A stretch of 19,165 nucleotides of DNA from Sandaracinaceae bacterium (GTDB taxonomy: Bacteria; Myxococcota_A; Polyangia; Polyangiales; Houyiibacteriaceae): assembly GCA_012514415.1 (NCBI GenBank), contig JAAZAH010000012.1, forward strand, positions 1-19,165. Direction: 5' to 3'. Positions 1 through 6,176 of this stretch are shown one piece after another (the stretch's first letter is position 1; each line of letters begins with the position of its first letter). A model generated the notes under the pieces. The model was not told the DNA's origin, did not search any database, and saw only the letters and a list, made by a program, of their open reading frames with translations. A program made the position numbers and the translations under genes.

Positions 1-17
1 CGACGAAGCTCTCGTTT

Positions 18-401
18 ATGAAGGACGGTAATCTTTCGGAGAGTCTGGGCGAGTTCATCGACGCGCTCGAGGGCAACCCCGAGTGGATCGTCGAGATCGC
101 CACGTTGATCGCGAACGCCGATGGGACGATCGATGCGGATGAAGAGAAGGCGCTCATCGAAACGCTCGAAGGGGCATTCCATGCGAAGCTCTCGCCGATG
201 GTGATCCGCGCCCTCGTCGGTGAGGCGCTCGAAACCATCGAGACCGAGGGGGGCGAAGTTCGCGCAGAAAAACTTGCCGAATGGCTCAAAGATGCCGGGA
301 AGCAAGAGGCCGCCGTTGGGCTTGCGCGGAGAATCGCCGAGAGCTCGGGGTCGATCGGCGAAGAAGAGGCCGCGCTCATCGCGATCCTGAGCGGCGCGTG
401 A
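18..401 (+). CDS. TerB-like small acidic helical protein
   Basis: This 127-residue acidic, mostly helical protein resembles the TerB (tellurite-resistance-associated) fold. The sequence shows a TerB-style ADG motif near residues 32-43 (ANADGTIDADEE) and a weaker second version near 107-118 (AESSGSIGEEEA). Both look like the paired acidic helix-turn elements of TerB domains, which are thought to bind metal. No signal peptide or membrane segment is visible, so it is probably cytoplasmic. The ATG at 18 has no clear ribosome binding site, and the frame stays open to the left edge, so the real start could lie outside the window. The stop overlaps the start of the FHA gene (GTGA), so the two are probably co-translated. 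A role in tellurite resistance is not implied: TerB domains occur widely as stress or signalling accessory modules. Confidence 0.7.
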   Translation: MKDGNLSESLGEFIDALEGNPEWIVEIATLIANADGTIDADEEKALIETLEGAFHAKLSPMVIRALVGEALETIETEGGEVRAEKLAEWLKDAGKQEAAVGLARRIAESSGSIGEEEAALIAILSGA

Positions 402-691
402 TCGAAATCGAGATCATTGATCGCGTGGGCGAGAGCTGTTCGCAGCGCTTCGAGGGCGATGAACTCTTGATCGGACGCGCGAGCGAGGCCGATCTCATCC
501 TCGAAAAGGCGGGCATCTCAAAACGCCACGCGCGCATTTGGCGGAGCGGAGATCGTTTCCTCATCGCCGATCTCGAGAGCACGAACGGCACGTTCCTCAA
601 TAGCAAGCGCCTCCGCTCCGTCGCGGCGCTCGCCCCATGCGATCGCGTCTACGTCGGCGAGTTCATCCTTCGAATCCGCTCGCTCGGTTGA
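398..691 (+). CDS. Small FHA-domain protein (phosphothreonine reader)
   Basis: This 97-residue protein is almost entirely one forkhead-associated domain, a module that binds phosphothreonine peptides and often works with Ser/Thr kinases. The landmarks are in order: Gly-Arg at residues 26-27 (LLIGRAS), Ser41 with Arg43-His44 (SKRHARI), and STNGT at 61-65 followed by N68. These are the classic FHA positions. The start is taken as GTG at 398 because the preceding stop (399-401) overlaps it, giving a 4-bp GTGA junction. The longer reading frame back to 281 lies wholly inside the upstream gene in another frame. No kinase, transporter or secretion domain is attached, so this is a stand-alone reader, probably functionally paired with the TerB-like protein. 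Confidence 0.85.
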   Translation: MIEIEIIDRVGESCSQRFEGDELLIGRASEADLILEKAGISKRHARIWRSGDRFLIADLESTNGTFLNSKRLRSVAALAPCDRVYVGEFILRIRSLG

Positions 692-723
692 GGCGACTCT
701 CCGTCCGATAAAGCGGCAAGCTC

Positions 724-751
724 GCCCGTCGGCCCGCGCGGCCGCATGGGC
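724..751 (+). terminator. Terminator-like hairpin after the FHA gene
   Basis: An imperfect GC-rich stem lies 33 bp past the FHA stop. The inner stem CGGCC/GGCCG (730-734 with 740-744) has a CGCGC loop. The outer stem is GCCC/GGGC (724-727 with 748-751), extended by G-T and T-A pairs with one bulged C at 745. No T-run follows, so it could be a GC-only terminator or simply a high-GC fold. Confidence 0.3.
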
Positions 752-887
752 TCGATGCACGGGGGCGCACCGACGGTTGGGCACGTCTCGAGGAAGGCGG
801 ACGCGAAAACCCCGTAGAATCAGGCATCCTAGGCGGCGCTGACGCTTCGTCTGGCATCACCTCACGGGCTTTGTTATTGCGGGAGCC

Positions 888-1925
888 ATGTCTCAATACT
901 CTTCCGTCGGTCCGAGCGAAGCGTCGCTCCCGGGCACCACACTCGAACGTCACGCACTCGATCGTTTCCGGCGCACTCAAGGCGCGACGGGGGATTTCAC
1001 GGGGCTGCTCCAGCAGATCTCACTTGCGGCCAAGATCATTTCGAGCCGCGTGAGCAAAGCCGGCCTCGCAGATATCCTTGGACTCACGGGCGAGGTGAAT
1101 GTCCAAGGCGAGGCCGTGCAGAAGCTCGATGATTTTGCGAACCGCACGCTCGTCCATTGCGTCGAGGCCGGAGGGCACGTCTGCGTGATGGGAAGCGAAG
1201 AGGTCGAAGAGCCGATCCCGATCCCGCCGCAGTATCCAAAGGGGAAGTACGTCCTTCAATTCGACCCCCTCGACGGCTCCGGTAACATCGACATCAATGC
1301 CTCGATCGGGACGATCTTCTCGATCCACCGCCGAAAAACGCCCGGCGACGGCCCGGGAACACTCGAAGACTGCCTCCAGCCGGGACGGGATATCGTCGCG
1401 GCGGGCTATGTGATCTACGGCTCATCGAATATGCTCGTCTACTCGACGGGCCATGGCGTACACGGCTTCACGCTCGACCCAGCGATTGGCGAATTCCTCC
1501 TTAGCCACGAAAACATCCGCATTCCCGAGCGCGGCGACACCTATTCCATTAACGAAGGGAACTACTCGCGCTGGGCTCCCGAAGTGCGCTCGTGGGTGGA
1601 TTGGATCAAGAGCGATGAGGGTGGCCGGAGACCCTACTCGATGCGCTATATCGGAGCGATGGTGGCCGATTTCCACCGCGTGCTTCTCCGTGGGGGGATT
1701 TTCGCCTATCCCGGCGATAGGCGGAACACCCACGGAAAACTCAGGCTCCTTTATGAGGCGTCGCCTCTCGCCTTTATCGCGGAGGCCGCGGGCGGTGCAG
1801 CTTCGGATGGAAAGCGGCGCATCCTCGACATCGAGCCGACGGCGCTGCATCAGCGAACGCCCCTCTTCATCGGCAGCGTCGAGGACGTCCGCGAGGCCGA
1901 AGAACATTTCCGCCGAGGCGCTTGA
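888..1925 (+). CDS. fbp: Class I fructose-1,6-bisphosphatase
   Basis: This 345-residue enzyme would hydrolyse fructose 1,6-bisphosphate to fructose 6-phosphate, the committed step of gluconeogenesis, in the cytosol with Mg2+. The length fits class I FBPase (about 330-350). Diagnostic segments are GSEEVEEPI (acidic metal-site region), FDPLDGSGNIDIN at residues 125-137 (metal and phosphate site), YIGAMVADFHR from residue 254, the GGIFAYPGD stretch, and KLRLLYEASPLAFIAEAAGG near the C-terminus. The metal motif reads DGSGN where most class I enzymes have DGSSN (Gly at 132). The ATG at 888 is preceded by GGGAG at 881-885, an unusually short spacing of 2 nt. It appears monocistronic between a 196-bp gap and a 160-bp gap. 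Confidence 0.95.
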   Translation: MSQYSSVGPSEASLPGTTLERHALDRFRRTQGATGDFTGLLQQISLAAKIISSRVSKAGLADILGLTGEVNVQGEAVQKLDDFANRTLVHCVEAGGHVCVMGSEEVEEPIPIPPQYPKGKYVLQFDPLDGSGNIDINASIGTIFSIHRRKTPGDGPGTLEDCLQPGRDIVAAGYVIYGSSNMLVYSTGHGVHGFTLDPAIGEFLLSHENIRIPERGDTYSINEGNYSRWAPEVRSWVDWIKSDEGGRRPYSMRYIGAMVADFHRVLLRGGIFAYPGDRRNTHGKLRLLYEASPLAFIAEAAGGAASDGKRRILDIEPTALHQRTPLFIGSVEDVREAEEHFRRGA

Positions 1926-2085
1926 TTGAGCCGCGGCCCGCGCGCTGGGTCGTGGGGCGCTCTGGGTCGGATCGCGATTTCGACGCACATCTTGCACACA
2001 GCACCCGACATCGGCGGGCGCTCTTTGCCACAGCGGCCTTGATCTTCGCCCGGTCGATCGGCAATGCTAGGCGGTGGAGATCGCC

Positions 2086-2715
2086 ATGAGCCATCCTGCG
2101 CGTTCAAAGACGGAGAGGGCCCTCGTCTCATTCAAAGGGCCGCCGGAGCTCGCTCCCCCGGTGGAGCGGGTGCGCGGGACCGTCTTTAGCTCGAGTCTGC
2201 AGATGGTGCGCGAGGAGGGACTCTACGAGACTTATCTCGATGCGCTCCCGAACGAATACCACGCCGCGATCCGCTCGCTCATTCCCACCGAATGGTTGAG
2301 CGTCGATCTCGCGTACGCGCATTACCAGGCGCTCGATGTGCTCGGTCTCCCTCGCGAGAAGATCGTCGCGATTGGGCGCTCGGTCGGCGATCGCGTTCAG
2401 GGAAGTTATATCGGCACCCTCGTCCGCGGGGCGCGGACCCTCGGCACCATCACGCCTTTTACGGTGCTTGAACGGGTCGATACGCTTTATGCGCGCGTGA
2501 TGGATGGCGGTGAAGTCGCCTGCTTTCAGACGGGTGAAAAGGATGCGCGGATCGATTTTGCTGGGCTCCCGCTCGCAGAGCTCGAATATTTTCGTGAAGG
2601 GATGAACGGGATCATCACGGCAGGCGTCGAGCTCACCGCACGAAAGGTCTTCGTCGAGACTCGACCCGGGCTCTACGGGCCCCATAGCGTGAGCTATCGC
2701 ATCTCCTTCGTTTGA
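2086..2715 (+). CDS. Unrecognised soluble protein, possibly DUF2378/TIGR02265-like
   Basis: This is a 209-residue protein of unknown function with no signal peptide or membrane helix. Its layout resembles the Myxococcota paralogous family DUF2378/TIGR02265: an early V-R-G-T segment (VERVRGTVFSSSLQ), a hydrophobic stretch ending in P-x-E-W (SLIPTEWLSV), an IGRSVGDRVQGSYIG helix, a central P-x-x-x-L-E-R segment, a G-G turn and a final beta strand (YRISFV). The match is by pattern only and could be mistaken. The ATG at 2086 is chosen because GGAG at 2076-2079 sits 6 nt upstream; an in-frame GTG at 2074 would add four residues. It has no close neighbour on the same strand, so context gives no clue to its job. 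Confidence 0.75.
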   Translation: MSHPARSKTERALVSFKGPPELAPPVERVRGTVFSSSLQMVREEGLYETYLDALPNEYHAAIRSLIPTEWLSVDLAYAHYQALDVLGLPREKIVAIGRSVGDRVQGSYIGTLVRGARTLGTITPFTVLERVDTLYARVMDGGEVACFQTGEKDARIDFAGLPLAELEYFREGMNGIITAGVELTARKVFVETRPGLYGPHSVSYRISFV

Positions 2716-2973
2716 GCCTCGAACGGCAGCAAGCGCTCAGGCGAGGCGGCAGATGCGGATCGCGATCGACGTTCGCCTCGTCGCACCGCCACGCCCGCGC
2801 GAAAAACCCTACATTTCACCTCATGAGACGACCCTGCTCCTCGTGCAGACTTCTTACGCAAGGAAGTTGACCGAACGGATCGGCGCGGCTACCCGCTTCC
2901 GAGTGAGAATTGCCAAGAGCGTTGGAATCTCGTTACCGCTCCAATGTTCTCTCCCCGATAACCCACGCGTTTT

Positions 2974-5916
2974 ATGAATCCGAACCTTAAGAAGCGCCTC
3001 GTCCTCTTCCTCAAGATCGCGATCGCCGTCGGCATTTGGATCGGCATCTATCGCGCCGTCGCCAAACAGGAAAACGCGGCCGAGCTCCTCGAACGACTCG
3101 GCACCATCGATTGGCGCTGGGTGCCCGCCGCAGCTGCAGCTCAGATGGCCGCCATCTTCTGCGCGACGCTCCGCTGGCAGAAGCTCCTCGAGGGTCAAGG
3201 CATCCTCGCCCGCTATCGCTACCTCTTCGGCAGCTTGATGGTCGGCCGATTCTTCGGGGCGCTCACGCCAGGCGGGCTGGGCTTCCAAGGCTATCGCATC
3301 TTCGATATCGCTCAGCGCACCGGAAAGAATGCACGCGCAACCGCGACGATCGCCATCGAGCTGCTCGCGGGCCAGATGGGATTCGCGGCCACCGTGATCC
3401 TTGGAAGCTTCTACGGCCTCGAGCATCTCGGCTTCGGGAACGTCGTGCTCATCGATCTCGCCTTCCTCGGCTTGCTCGGCGCGGCGATGTTCCTCATCGT
3501 CAAACCCATCGTCTTCCAAAAGCTCGCGAGCCTTTTCCTCGGCAATGTCCCGACGAAGATTCAGACGCTCGTCGATGGAGTCTGTGCTTACCAGGGCAAG
3601 GGGAAGATCGTGGCATCGGCCTTCGGCCTCTCGATGCTCGTTCATATCTTCAATAACCTGATTTACGTCGCGGCGGCTCGCGCGCTCCATATCGAGATCA
3701 CGATGGGGCAGGTCTTCTTCGTCTCCTCGCTCCAAATCTTCGCGACGCTCATCCCGATTTCGATTAACGGCGTTGGACTTCGCGAGGCGGCCGCGCTCTA
3801 CGTTTACACGACCTTTTACGGCGTGCCGATGACGCTCGCCCTTCTCGTCCCCATCCTTGGTTTCGCCGTCGAGATGGTGATCTCCTCCTGCGGAGGCATC
3901 GTGCTCCTCCTTCGCGACGAGACGTACAAGGCCGACATCGAGGTGCTCGATCCCGACCGCGAAGATCGCATCAACGAGGCGATCGTCTCGCAGAATGTCG
4001 AGCTCCCGAAGACGGTCGAGGCCGCGATGATCGGGCTCTCGGGTGGCGCCCTTGCGGGGCTCCTGATCGGCGCGTCCGAGGGCGCGTACGTCGCTTTCGG
4101 CTCAGCAACCGCGCCGGATTACGGTGTGCTCGCCTACGGCGGACTGGTCTATAGCGTCATCTTCGCCCTCGTCGGGTTCGGCGCGGGGTTTGCGCTCGGT
4201 CTTTTTGGCCGGCTCGTCCGCCGCGCGCGTGTGGCGCCCGGCGAGGCGTTCGCCCGCTATACGGGGAGTCTCTTTTTTGCGGGGGCGTTCTTCCTCACGG
4301 CATTCACCACGTGGCGCGACGTCTTTCATAAGAGCTTTCCCCTCGTCAAGAGTGGAAAGGGGCTTCTGCTTCTTGGCGGCTCGGCCTTTGTCACGGGCAT
4401 CCTCGCCTTTGTGATCTACGGCATCTTCCGGTTGCTTTCGCGCTCCGAGAAAGCGGCGTCATTTGCGCGCCCCATGGGCGGGATTGGGATCGCAGGAGGA
4501 CTCCTTCTTGTCCTCGTCGGTTTCGGTGCGTTGGTGTCACTCGGCGCATCGGGCGATGAGGAGGAGGTCGCGCGTCCCGCGGCTCCCGCTTCCGCCAAAA
4601 ACGTCCTCTTCATTGTCGTCGATACGCTCCGAGCCGATGCGCTCCCCGCCTATGGTTACAGCGAGGGCAACACGCCCAACCTCGATGAGTTCGCAAAGGA
4701 TGCGATCCGTTACGATCAGCACTTCGCCAACGCCTCTTGGACCCGTCCGAGCTTCGCCTCGATGCTTACCGGTCGCTACGCCGTAAACCATCAGGTGATG
4801 TCGCAAGACGCGGCCCTTCCCGACGAACTTGTCACTCTCGCCGAAGCGTTCCGCGAATCAGGCTACTCCACCTCGGGCATCGTCACGAACTTCAACGTCT
4901 CACCCCGGTACAACTTCCACCAGGGCTTTGATCACTATGAGTATCTCGAGCCGCGGAGCCCCCTCGGAGCCAATGAATCGGGGATGCGACTGCTCGCGCT
5001 CCAAGTCGTCAAGCGCATCACAGGGCGACTTTTTGGTGAGCGGCCGGGCGAGGCCTATGTCGATGCCGAAGATGTGAACGCCATCGCCATCCCCCATCTC
5101 GACGAGTTGAAGGAGAAGGACCGACCCTCCTTCTTCTTCCTCGCCTATATGGATCCGCACGATCCCTATTTTGAGCATCCGTACCGCGGTCCGGGATATT
5201 CTCGCGCGGCGAACCCTTCGCCTGCCCCCGAGGAGGCCCCGCGCCTTCGAAAGCTCTACGACGGCGAGGTCACCTACTGGGATCGGCATTTCGGTGAGCT
5301 CATCCAGGCGCTCAAAGAGCGCGGCCTCTACGACGAGATGACGATTGTCATCACCTCCGATCACGGCGAGGAGTTCATGGAGCACGGCGGCTATTGGCAC
5401 GGCCAGACGCTCTATGATGAGCAGATCCGCGTCCCGCTCTTCGTGAAGCGCCCGTACCAAGCCGCCGGCGGCAGCGTCGTCACGCATTTCACCGAGAGCG
5501 TCGATCTGATGCCCACGCTTCTTGCACAAAACGGTATTGCCGCCGTTGAAGGGCTTCAGGGCGGACTTTTGGATCATGGCAGCGAGACCGTTTTCGCCGA
5601 AGAAAACCACGAGGGCAACGTGCTCCGCTCCATCCGAAAGCTCGATGAATCGGGGAAGGTCCATAAATGGCTTCGCGCCAACGAGGGCAATCCGCGCGGC
5701 CTCCCGACCGAGGAGCTCTTCGAGATGGTAAGCGATCCGGGCGAGCAGAAGAACCTCGCCGCGACCGACCCTGCGCGCGCACGCGCCCTCGATCAAGCGA
5801 TGGATGAGCTCGAGGCGAAATACGCCGAGGGCGCGGCTCGAAAGCAAACGGCCGAGATCTCCGACGCCGACTGCCAGCGCTTGATGGCCCTCGGTTATAT
5901 GGAGAGCTGCGACTGA
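2974..5916 (+). CDS. LPG-synthase-type membrane domain fused to a sulfatase-superfamily domain
   Basis: This is a 980-residue polytopic membrane protein. Residues 1 to about 330 match the lysylphosphatidylglycerol-synthase TM / UPF0104 family (MprF-flippase-like), with the paired motifs RFFGALTPGGLGFQGYR (92-108) and IPISINGVGLRE (260-271). About five further membrane segments follow between roughly 349 and 525. From about 540 there is an alkaline-phosphatase/sulfatase-superfamily domain: VVDTLRAD with metal ligands D550 and possibly D555, NASWTRPSF with T590 in the nucleophile place, SDHGEEFMEHGG with D796 and H797, and H804/H809. There is no C-x-P-x-R or S-x-P-x-R formylglycine motif, so a phospho-transferase or hydrolase on lipid or glycan is more likely than a true sulfatase. 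The catalytic domain would be periplasmic. No clear ribosome binding site precedes ATG 2974. Domain assignment is confident; the substrate is unknown. Confidence 0.9.
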   Translation: MNPNLKKRLVLFLKIAIAVGIWIGIYRAVAKQENAAELLERLGTIDWRWVPAAAAAQMAAIFCATLRWQKLLEGQGILARYRYLFGSLMVGRFFGALTPGGLGFQGYRIFDIAQRTGKNARATATIAIELLAGQMGFAATVILGSFYGLEHLGFGNVVLIDLAFLGLLGAAMFLIVKPIVFQKLASLFLGNVPTKIQTLVDGVCAYQGKGKIVASAFGLSMLVHIFNNLIYVAAARALHIEITMGQVFFVSSLQIFATLIPISINGVGLREAAALYVYTTFYGVPMTLALLVPILGFAVEMVISSCGGIVLLLRDETYKADIEVLDPDREDRINEAIVSQNVELPKTVEAAMIGLSGGALAGLLIGASEGAYVAFGSATAPDYGVLAYGGLVYSVIFALVGFGAGFALGLFGRLVRRARVAPGEAFARYTGSLFFAGAFFLTAFTTWRDVFHKSFPLVKSGKGLLLLGGSAFVTGILAFVIYGIFRLLSRSEKAASFARPMGGIGIAGGLLLVLVGFGALVSLGASGDEEEVARPAAPASAKNVLFIVVDTLRADALPAYGYSEGNTPNLDEFAKDAIRYDQHFANASWTRPSFASMLTGRYAVNHQVMSQDAALPDELVTLAEAFRESGYSTSGIVTNFNVSPRYNFHQGFDHYEYLEPRSPLGANESGMRLLALQVVKRITGRLFGERPGEAYVDAEDVNAIAIPHLDELKEKDRPSFFFLAYMDPHDPYFEHPYRGPGYSRAANPSPAPEEAPRLRKLYDGEVTYWDRHFGELIQALKERGLYDEMTIVITSDHGEEFMEHGGYWHGQTLYDEQIRVPLFVKRPYQAAGGSVVTHFTESVDLMPTLLAQNGIAAVEGLQGGLLDHGSETVFAEENHEGNVLRSIRKLDESGKVHKWLRANEGNPRGLPTEELFEMVSDPGEQKNLAATDPARARALDQAMDELEAKYAEGAARKQTAEISDADCQRLMALGYMESCD

Positions 5917-5928
5917 TGGCGGGCGGCG

Positions 5929-5940
5929 CCTCGATCGAGG
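5929..5940. repeat. 12-bp perfect palindrome after the fusion gene
   Basis: CCTCGATCGAGG is a perfect palindrome 13 bp past the stop of the fusion gene. With no loop it is not a good hairpin. It may be a chance result of the frequent CGATCG and TCGA words in this genome. Confidence 0.3.
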
Positions 5941-5967
5941 ACTGCCCATTTTAGTCAAGCGAGCTTT

Positions 5968-5983
5968 GTCAATCCGAATTGAC
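5968..5983. repeat. 16-bp dyad repeat, copy A
   Basis: GTCAATCCGAATTGAC has perfect 6-bp arms (GTCAAT/ATTGAC) around CCGA. It is the first of three similar dyads whose starts are 42 bp apart (5968, 6010, 6052). A decayed GTCAAGCGAGCTTTG half copy begins 14 bp upstream, at 5954. Confidence 0.85.
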
Positions 5984-5985
5984 CA

Positions 5986-6043
5986 GTTCAGGGGCATCCG
6001 CGGTTATTGGTCAAGTCAGATTGACTAGATGGGGCCCCTGAGC
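5986..6043. other. Nested stem enclosing dyad copy B
   Basis: TCAGGGGC at 5988-5995 is the exact reverse complement of GCCCCTGA at 6034-6041, extendable outward by one T-G wobble and one G-C pair. An alternative inner continuation pairs CATC (5995-5998) with GATG (6028-6031), leaving GGG bulged. The stem encloses dyad copy B, giving a two-level stem-loop that could fold in RNA from either converging transcript and act as a bidirectional terminator or small structured RNA. Whether it is transcribed is unknown. Confidence 0.4.
6010..6025. repeat. 16-bp dyad repeat, copy B
   Basis: GTCAAGTCAGATTGAC has 5-bp arms GTCAA/TTGAC and starts exactly 42 bp after copy A. The flanking bases also agree loosely among copies: TT-x-G before the repeat in A-C and a G three bases after it. 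Confidence 0.85.
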
Positions 6044-6051
6044 GCGCATTC

Positions 6052-6067
6052 GTCAAGCCAGATTGAC
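6052..6067. repeat. 16-bp dyad repeat, copy C
   Basis: GTCAAGCCAGATTGAC differs from copy B at one base and starts exactly 42 bp after it. The 26-bp intervals between copies share no obvious sequence, so only the 16-22 bp core is repeated. Confidence 0.85.
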
Positions 6068-6091
6068 TCGTTCGGAGCGGCCGGCGCCGAG

Positions 6092-6109
6092 TCATCAAGC
6101 GATGATTGT
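6092..6109. repeat. Degenerate fourth dyad, in register
   Basis: ATCAAGCGATGATTG starts at 6094, exactly 42 bp after copy C. It keeps TCAAGC and, with a 1-nt insertion, GATTG. It also contains its own perfect dyad, TCATC-AAGC-GATGA (6092-6105). It is plausible as a decayed or diverged copy, but less certain than A-C. Confidence 0.45.
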
Positions 6110-6176
6110 GGAGTCCGGGATCGTCCGCGCGGCGATGAAGGCGTCCGGCGCGCGATCATGCTCGAGCTCGACGCTC

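Noticed and set aside
2867..2895. Sigma-70 type promoter with TTGACC before the fusion gene
   Set aside because: The -35-like hexamer is good, but no acceptable -10 element lies 16-18 bp downstream.
2753..2977. 74-codon plus-strand frame before the fusion gene
   Set aside because: It has no ribosome binding site, no recognisable features and overlaps the start of the real gene; the translation looks non-coding.
2854..3735. 293-codon minus-strand open frame opposite the fusion gene
   Set aside because: It is a shadow of the high-GC coding bias; its translation is a low-complexity run of Glu, Asp, Arg and Ala, and the plus strand has clear family motifs.
4738..4758. Formylglycine sulfatase active site
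   Set aside because: The expected C/S-x-P-x-R signature is missing; the site reads W-T-R-P-S, so a sulfate ester hydrolase call is not supported.
4900..5997. 365-codon minus-strand open frame opposite the sulfatase-fold domain
   Set aside because: The plus strand encodes a well-supported catalytic domain here. The minus translation resembles no family.
5968..6067. CRISPR-like array (16-bp repeats with 26-bp unique intervals)
   Set aside because: The repeats are too short and differ between copies, there are only three clear units, and no cas gene is in the window.
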